NCBI RefSeq assembly: GCF_016587415.1 | Contig: NZ_BNJI01000001.1 | Location: forward strand, 5,247,501-5,311,500 | Source of the DNA: Ktedonobacter sp. SOSP1-85 | GTDB taxonomy: Bacteria; Chloroflexota; Ktedonobacteria; Ktedonobacterales; Ktedonobacteraceae | Reading direction: 5' to 3' | DNA: 64,000 nucleotides | In this document: positions 62,655-64,000 of the stretch, piece by piece | Layout of the letters: the number at the start of each line of letters is the position of its first letter | Position numbering within the stretch: the stretch's first letter is position 1 | The notes under the pieces: model-generated | What the model was told of the DNA's origin: nothing | Databases searched by the model: none | Seen by the model: only the letters and a program-made list of their open reading frames with translations | Program-made: the position numbers and the translations under genes

Positions 62655-63020
62655 TCAATCAACTGCGGTGAGTACTTCAACCATAAAGCCGCCTGGTGCT
62701 TGCACATAAAAATTCCAGGCATACTTTCCTCCAGGCATAGCGTGACTCCGCTGTGGTGGTTTTATCTCAAACCCACCATCTTTCAACTGGTGATAGATCG
62801 TGTTGACCTGTTCTGCATTCTCCTGAACAAAGCCGATATGAAACGAGTTGGGATAGTTTACCTGACCAGCTTTTGTCAAGGTAAAAATCAGGTTGTCGTC
62901 GTCGGTGAGCACCGTTAACATCTGATTGTCGGCTAGTGTACGTAACCCAAAGTATGTTTCGAGAAAGTGGGTTGCTGCTGAGGTATCGGTAACGGTCAAA
63001 TTGATATGGTTCAATTTCAT
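62655..63020 (-). CDS. VOC-family (glyoxalase-fold) protein
   Basis: 121 residues with AAAAGGAGC before the ATG. The vicinal-oxygen-chelate pattern is clear: MKLNHINLTVTDTSAATHFL (metal His 5), FHIGFVQENAEQV (second His), and FYVQAPGGFMVEVL (Glu near the end). These dimers include dioxygenases, glyoxalases and fosfomycin- or bleomycin-resistance proteins. The sequence does not show which. Confidence 0.88.
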   Translation of the reverse strand: MKLNHINLTVTDTSAATHFLETYFGLRTLADNQMLTVLTDDDNLIFTLTKAGQVNYPNSFHIGFVQENAEQVNTIYHQLKDGGFEIKPPQRSHAMPGGKYAWNFYVQAPGGFMVEVLTAVD

Positions 63021-63155
63021 AGGAAGCTCCTTTTATCTGGAGAAATAAATCTCCATTGGCTAAATGTCAACCATTTTTCTGCGCGTTCTCTCAGGAGAGG
63101 CATGGCGAGGGTGACTATTTCCATAATCATCATATCTAAAGAGGGTTGAACCGTT

Positions 63156-63193
63156 CTTTTTGGGACAGCTTTCCAGAAAGCTGTCCCAAAAAG
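63156..63193. terminator. Perfect hairpin of bidirectional terminator type, in a gene-free gap
   Basis: The arms CTTTTTGGGACAGCTTTC and GAAAGCTGTCCCAAAAAG (18 bp) enclose two bases. The surrounding gap (63021-63367) lies between divergent genes, where a terminator is not expected; it may be an element relic or the head-to-head ends of two mobile elements. The rest of the gap is AT-rich. Confidence 0.7.
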
Positions 63194-63367
63194 TCGTCTA
63201 TGGCCGAGCAAAAGGAACAGTGGATTTCGATCTTTCGTGTTTTGCATACCTTATTCGCCTTGTTTATAGAGCATTTATACATTGTATGCATGTACCTATC
63301 CGGTTACACTATAAAAAGTAAAGTTTCTTCATCAAAATCCTCATTTTTAGTCTAGCAAGGATATTTT

Positions 63368-64000
63368 ATGTTATCGCCCTCTATTGAGAATATAAAAGAT
63401 ACTAAAAAACTTTCGGAATCATCTCACCTTGTTCAAACACGCGCTTTTGCTCTCCCATCGTCACTACGCCCATTAGCGGAAAAAAATTTCGCACTTCTAT
63501 GGGTAGGAGCATTTCTTTCAAATGCTGGTTTTTGGATTCAATCTATTGGTCAAGGTTGGCAGGTGCTTCAACTCACCAATTCTGCCCTGCTGCTTGGCCT
63601 GGTCACCTTCATAGCGACATTGCCTAACCTTCTCCTCTCCCCTATTGGGGGAGTTATAGCTGACCGTTTCAATCGGCGCCATCTGCTCCTCTTTACACAG
63701 TGCTTCTATATGCTCATCTCCCTTCTCATGGGCATTCTTACCACCTTACACATCATCACTGTCTGGCAGATTATTCTGCTTGCACTGCTGAATGGGGTAT
63801 TCAGTTCGGTTGGCTTCCCCGCATGGCAAACATTTGTTGGCGACCTGTTACCCCCATCGCAGTTAAGGCAGGGCATCGCGCTCAACTCAACTCAATTTAA
63901 TCTCTCGCGTGTGATCGGTCCAGCTATTGGAGGCCTCTCTGTAGGTATCTTTGGGATCGCAGGCTCATACTACCTCAATGCTCTAAGCTACATTGCGGTC
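63368..64000 (+). CDS. MFS exporter, N-terminal half (3' partial)
   Basis: The frame runs from the ATG at 63368 (AAGGAT upstream) off the window end: at least 211 residues. After a polar N-terminus of about 40 residues, helices begin at LLWVGAFLSNAGFWIQSIG. The MFS signature GGVIADRFNRRHLLLF follows helix 2, and later WQTFVGDLLPP and NSTQFNLSRVIGPAIGG. These are typical of the MFS_3/EntS-type exporters. It differs clearly from the MFS gene at 26284. The substrate is unknown. Confidence 0.9.
   Translation, partial: MLSPSIENIKDTKKLSESSHLVQTRAFALPSSLRPLAEKNFALLWVGAFLSNAGFWIQSIGQGWQVLQLTNSALLLGLVTFIATLPNLLLSPIGGVIADRFNRRHLLLFTQCFYMLISLLMGILTTLHIITVWQIILLALLNGVFSSVGFPAWQTFVGDLLPPSQLRQGIALNSTQFNLSRVIGPAIGGLSVGIFGIAGSYYLNALSYIAV

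Overview
The window looks like chromosomal DNA of a large-genome soil bacterium, most likely a Ktedonobacteria-type Chloroflexota. This is inferred from gene style: MalT-like LuxR regulators, many one-off sensor kinases, MmyB-type regulators, a deazaflavin-dependent reductase, two TnpB genes and an IscB together, and GC-rich genes separated by AT-rich gaps. No rRNA or tRNA gene was seen, so the assignment is provisional.

Region 1 (1-5.96 kb) is the 3' part of a class II lanthipeptide locus with two LanM synthetases in tandem. LanM-A (cut by the window edge) has lost the key dehydratase residues but keeps a cyclase with a Cys-Cys-Cys zinc site. LanM-B keeps the dehydratase residues but has lost most cyclase residues, and is broken by a one-base frameshift in a G run. 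Each enzyme appears dead in the half where the other looks intact, which suggests a split, complementary synthetase. The precursor peptides must lie upstream of the window.

Region 2 (6-24.4 kb) is accessory and rich in mobile DNA. A small lipoprotein gene is split by an IS605-type TnpB element. An SPFH-domain gene pair and a two-component system follow. A mobile island (12.2-16.5 kb) is bounded by an exact 26-bp inverted repeat and holds iscB, an IS110 transposase and a group II intron reduced to its ribozyme plus an RT stub. iscB and the IS110 gene are divergent and share one 248-bp structured spacer, where the guide RNAs of both RNA-guided systems would be expected. After that come an alpha/beta hydrolase, metE divergent from a TetR regulator across a palindrome, an AlkZ-like glycosylase and a complete IS607-type element.

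Region 3 (24.6-40.3 kb) holds sensor kinases, an MFS exporter, a MalT-like regulator, hydrolases and a redox gene cluster. An MmyB-type regulator heads an apparent minus-strand operon (peroxiredoxin-like, NAD(P)-binding and deazaflavin-dependent reductase genes) and faces a divergent antibiotic-biosynthesis-monooxygenase (ABM) gene and an SDR gene across a palindromic operator. A second, decayed copy of this regulator/operator/ABM module lies at 61.1-61.8 kb. An HD-GYP/LuxR protein and a truncated GAF kinase complete the region.

Region 4 (40.4-49.3 kb) is a minus-strand hexuronate operon: lacI-type regulator, solute-binding lipoprotein, ABC ATPase, two permeases, uronate isomerase (uxaC) and tagaturonate epimerase (uxaE). 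The order gives import followed by isomerisation and epimerisation, closed by a terminator.

Region 5 (49.6-64 kb) holds an SRPBCC protein, a membrane protein, an APH-like/P-loop kinase fusion, a YceI protein, and a YesM/YesN two-component pair divergent from a CUT1-type sugar importer. It ends with the decayed ABM module, a nucleotidyltransferase, a VOC protein and an MFS gene cut by the window end.
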